Shown: piece after piece, positions 61,298 through 64,000 of the stretch
Numbering within the stretch: position 1 is the stretch's first letter
Layout: every line of letters starts with the position of its first letter
NCBI RefSeq assembly: GCF_023278565.1
Contig: NC_064677.1
Location: 5,518,001 to 5,582,000 of the forward strand
DNA from: Colletotrichum lupini
Taxonomy: Eukaryota > Ascomycota > Sordariomycetes > Glomerellales > Glomerellaceae
DNA length: 64,000 nucleotides
Direction of reading: 5' to 3'
Program-made: the position numbers and the translations under genes
Notes under the pieces: generated by a model
Told to the model about the DNA's origin: nothing
The model's database searches: none
What the model saw: the letters and a program-made list of their open reading frames with translations, nothing else

Positions 61298-61307
61298 CCT
61301 TTATATA
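61298..61307 (-). promoter_or_regulatory. TATA box candidate (minus strand)
   Basis: TATATAAAGG read on the minus strand, in otherwise normal-composition DNA, 53 bp before the first base of the 60904-61245 frame. Confidence 0.35.
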
Positions 61308-62569
61308 CTGCCCGAAGTGCCGCGTAGTGACACGAAGGGTGTAGAGCGGAGCGGCAAACAAGCTATGGAATAGTCAGAGCTGGCCTTGGCTATCACCGGT
61401 ATCGAGAACATGCCTCTAGACAGAATCAATCAGTCTTTCGTTTCTCTGACACTTGCATGCTCGTGGACCATGTTTGGGCATATTTGGATTCTTGATCCTC
61501 TAACAATTCATTTGGTTGCTTTTATAAGAATGAGTCTCTACGCGACAACTTGTCACCTACCCCGATACCGCGATCTTACGTACCAAGTGACCTCGGCTAC
61601 ATGAGCTGTTCAAGTACGCCATTCACGAAGATCACTAGGGCTACGTGACTGGTTGATCCGACGGTGGTCTCGCGCAACTGGTCGATTGTTGGGCTTCTCC
61701 TTTCTGTGTATAATCCAGCTTTTTTTCTCTAGAATCGCGGGGTATAGGACTCAGGGGCACCTTGTATGGATGATGCCGCTGAGGCAATCACCTTCTCTTC
61801 CGGCAGACTGTCGAGAGATCCAATCTTGCAACAAGGCGAGAACGCATCCATATATCTAGGAATCATTTATGGCGCCACGGAAGGACCAGCCTGCTAAGCC
61901 AGCCCACTTCGCACCTGAGTGACTTCTTGGGCGGGCGCACTCATCTATCCATTTTCACGCCGTCCCACGGTCCGTCATCTCGGGGTCGTAAGCGATGTTG
62001 GTGAAGATCTTCTGCTGCATAATGGCACTCCCAGAGAGTTTCGATGCTCCTCCAAGCCTTTGAATGCTGCTTTCTTCCATTGATTGTGTTCGTCGTAGCT
62101 CAAAGCTGATTCCCTTGGCACTGACGCCAGTCCTGATGGCACCAGGAGCCCAGGCGTGGAAGTGCAAAGCCTGTAGTAGAAACGGGTAGGATCCAGGGCG
62201 GCCCGTGGCTCTAAAAGGCATGGCAGATCTATGACAGGCTCAAAACACCAGGGACCTTTCGAGGAGAATGCCAAGGACTGCCGTCGCTTGTGCCTTCGCT
62301 TGTGCCTTCGACTGTTCGGTTCGAGCTCGCCCTGACGTAGTTTTGATATCAGCGCAGGCAGTCAAATAAGTCTCACTGGGGCCGGTGTGAAGGGGGACAA
62401 TACGACTTAGCTCTGAGTATCGTCCTGGGCATATTCCGAAAAGACTACCTTGCGGGCTGTGATAGAGGAAGGCGAGTGCTACCTTACTAAAAAGAATGTT
62501 TCTGAGCATCGTCGCTGCCTCATAACCAGGGCTTACAAGGACTTTGGCAGCCGCGGGAATCCCGCTGCC

Positions 62570-62593
62570 CACACACACACACACACACACACA
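62570..62593 (+). repeat. CA dinucleotide microsatellite
   Basis: Twelve uninterrupted CA units. Confidence 0.95.
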
Positions 62594-62987
62594 AGATGGG
62601 CTATAAACGCGGTTCATCGAGTGGCCTCTCATTTCAGCCAGCCGTGCGATGCGTCCTTCTTATCCACTCGGCCAATTAGGTAGATGAAACCACCAGCCTC
62701 CATGTTCGCCATCTTTGATTTCGTTATCTAAGGGCGATAGTATGCTGTCTCCTACCATTTAACCCAGCCAAAGATCACGATCTCAAGGCTCCCATGAACT
62801 GGATGGTTCCGAGGTGCCACCCGTGCGACTGGACTTGCGAATAAACGTCATTGAGGGGCATTACTCGAGCGAGCGTGGCTCTACCAGAACAGAAATATAC
62901 CATTGAGTTTTTGAAGTGAGGTGTCTATTTTGACCAAAAAGATGCTCCCGAGTACAAATCGTGCCTTTCATAGCTTACATGACAAAC

Positions 62988-64000
62988 TTAGCAAACCCAT
63001 GGTTGTACGGTAGGCCAGAAGATAAAGTAAATCAACGCCAAAACCAGTCCGACAGACAAGACAGCAACTTCCTCGGATCCGAAGTGGAATCCGTACCGTA
63101 CGTTATCCAGCTTCTTGTTCCCTGGTGACAGGCTTTGGGGCTTCAGAATACCGTCGAAGCCCCGGGCCCAGGGTACTTCCAATCCCCGATCGTCGAGAAT
63201 CTGCTCAGCCGTGATCTTGGCGCCAGCCATGACAATCGGCACGCCGGTACCAGGGTGAGTGCTTGCGCCGACGAAGTATGCGTTCTCCAAACCCTCTGCG
63301 CGCGTACGCGGGCGGAAAGCAAGAACGTTGAAGATGCCATGCGTCAAACCCAAGATAGCACCCTTGTCGAGGTTGAACTTCTCTTCCCACGTCAAGGGCG
63401 TGTTGACAATCTCATGTGTAATGGAATCAGTCAGGGGCGCGCAGCCCGTCCTTGCGCTCACAATCTCCACGACGGCGGCGCGGGCGCGAGCGACGATGTC
63501 GTCCCAGTGCTTCGGGTCGGACGTCAGCCCCGGCCCGTCGCCCTTTGACTCCTGGAGGTGGCCGACGGGCACGAGGACGATGACAGTGTCCTTTCCCTCG
63601 GGCGCCGCGGAGGGGTCGATCCTGCTAGGCACGTTGACGTAGAAGCTGGGCTGGGTGGGGAGGGAGTGGCGCTTGAAGATGGCGTCAAAGGACTCCTGGT
63701 ACTCCTCGGCGAGGAAGATGTTGTGGACGGACAGCTCGGGGATCTTGCGGTCCATGCACCAGTAAAAGGATATGGAGCTGCAGCTGGCCTCCCTCTTGCG
63801 GAGAGACTTTGTGTAGTCGGTGATGGTCGGGGTCTTGGGGAGGAGGTTGCCGTAGGCGTAGACGAGGTCGGCGTTGACGATGACGACGTCTGCCGTAAGG
63901 GACTCGCCGGACTCGAGCTCCACGCCCGTCGCCTTCTGGCCGTCTGTCAGGACGCGGGATACGGGCGTGTTGAGGCGGTAGTCGACGCCCAGCCGCTCGC
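62988..64000 (-). CDS. carB: Phytoene desaturase, C-terminal part (runs off right edge)
   Basis: The frame enters from the right edge without a start and ends at 62988-62990, giving 337 residues without introns. It carries the features of fungal phytoene desaturases of the CrtI type: TADVVIVNADLVYAYGNLLP (FAD-domain strand), SSISFYWCMDRK, HEIVNTPLTWEEKFNLDKG, and the C-terminal FAD/NAD signature YFVGASTHPGTGVPIVMAGA. A final hydrophobic helix (VLSVGLVLALIYFIFW) suggests membrane anchoring, as in Neurospora al-1 and Fusarium carB. The enzyme introduces several double bases' worth of desaturation into phytoene, making coloured carotenoids at endoplasmic-reticulum or lipid membranes. The Rossmann N-terminus lies outside the window. 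In Fusarium this gene neighbours carRA, carX and the opsin carO; none appears on this side. Confidence 0.92.
   Translation of the reverse strand, partial: ERLGVDYRLNTPVSRVLTDGQKATGVELESGESLTADVVIVNADLVYAYGNLLPKTPTITDYTKSLRKREASCSSISFYWCMDRKIPELSVHNIFLAEEYQESFDAIFKRHSLPTQPSFYVNVPSRIDPSAAPEGKDTVIVLVPVGHLQESKGDGPGLTSDPKHWDDIVARARAAVVEIVSARTGCAPLTDSITHEIVNTPLTWEEKFNLDKGAILGLTHGIFNVLAFRPRTRAEGLENAYFVGASTHPGTGVPIVMAGAKITAEQILDDRGLEVPWARGFDGILKPQSLSPGNKKLDNVRYGFHFGSEEVAVLSVGLVLALIYFIFWPTVQPWVC

Larger units (their letters stand above)
60133..62987. other. Intergenic region before the phytoene desaturase
   Basis: No gene I can support firmly. A minus-strand frame with an upstream TATA box (60904-61245) is listed separately, and a CA microsatellite lies at 62570-62593. 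The 3' part holds the untranslated end of the phytoene desaturase gene, which is transcribed leftward. Confidence 0.45.

Noticed and set aside
1..64000. CRISPR arrays, rRNA genes and intact tRNA genes
   Set aside because: No regularly spaced repeats, no rRNA-like sequence, and the only tRNA-like segment (3927-4005) lacks paired stems; the genome is eukaryotic in any case.

Overview
The window is nuclear DNA of a filamentous ascomycete (Pezizomycotina, most likely a Sordariomycete). The basis is short introns with CTRAY branch points, a fungal NRPS-like reductase, a DASH-complex Hsk3 gene, an al-1/carB-type phytoene desaturase, and sharply bounded AT-rich blocks. In those blocks transposons are saturated with transition mutations and TpA, the signature of repeat-induced point mutation (RIP). 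No rRNA, intact tRNA or CRISPR was seen.

Layout. 1-1985 holds no convincing gene. 1986-3531 is a five-exon Myb transcription factor. 3707-6925 is a RIP-degraded hAT DNA transposon with an 8-bp target duplication, lying between the Myb gene and the next gene. 7205-17519 is an NRPS-like gene (adenylation, carrier, reductase). Its second intron has been invaded by a 6.9-kb Ty1/copia retrotransposon (10145-17052). 17980-18236 (minus) is a 66-residue secreted six-cysteine protein in two exons. 18237-20414 looks empty.

20415-39950 is one 19.5-kb nest of RIP-degraded elements. A Ty1/copia element (minus strand, 182-bp LTRs, 5-bp duplication) received two copies of an unclassified 1.1-kb element, here called family A. 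One of those copies was split by a Ty3/gypsy element (24048-33347, minus strand), which then received a third family A copy. All three A copies have 12-15 bp target duplications, unlike LTR elements. A 60-bp relic of the same family lies at 42683.

40629-42556 is a decayed gene for a large fungal membrane protein. 42743-54073 is gene-poor, ending in a pyrimidine-rich presumed promoter and leader. 54074-56852 encodes a ketopantoate-reductase-like protein with a long disordered tail. 59497-60132 is a three-exon DASH subunit Hsk3 gene. 62988-64000 (minus) is the C-terminal part of a phytoene desaturase running off the right edge.

Functionally, the Myb regulator and the NRPS-like enzyme form a tandem pair that was about 0.45 kb apart before the hAT insertion and may be a small metabolite locus. 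With the small secreted protein they sit in a compartment between RIP-mutated blocks. The right quarter (reductase-like protein, Hsk3, phytoene desaturase) is conserved core genome.
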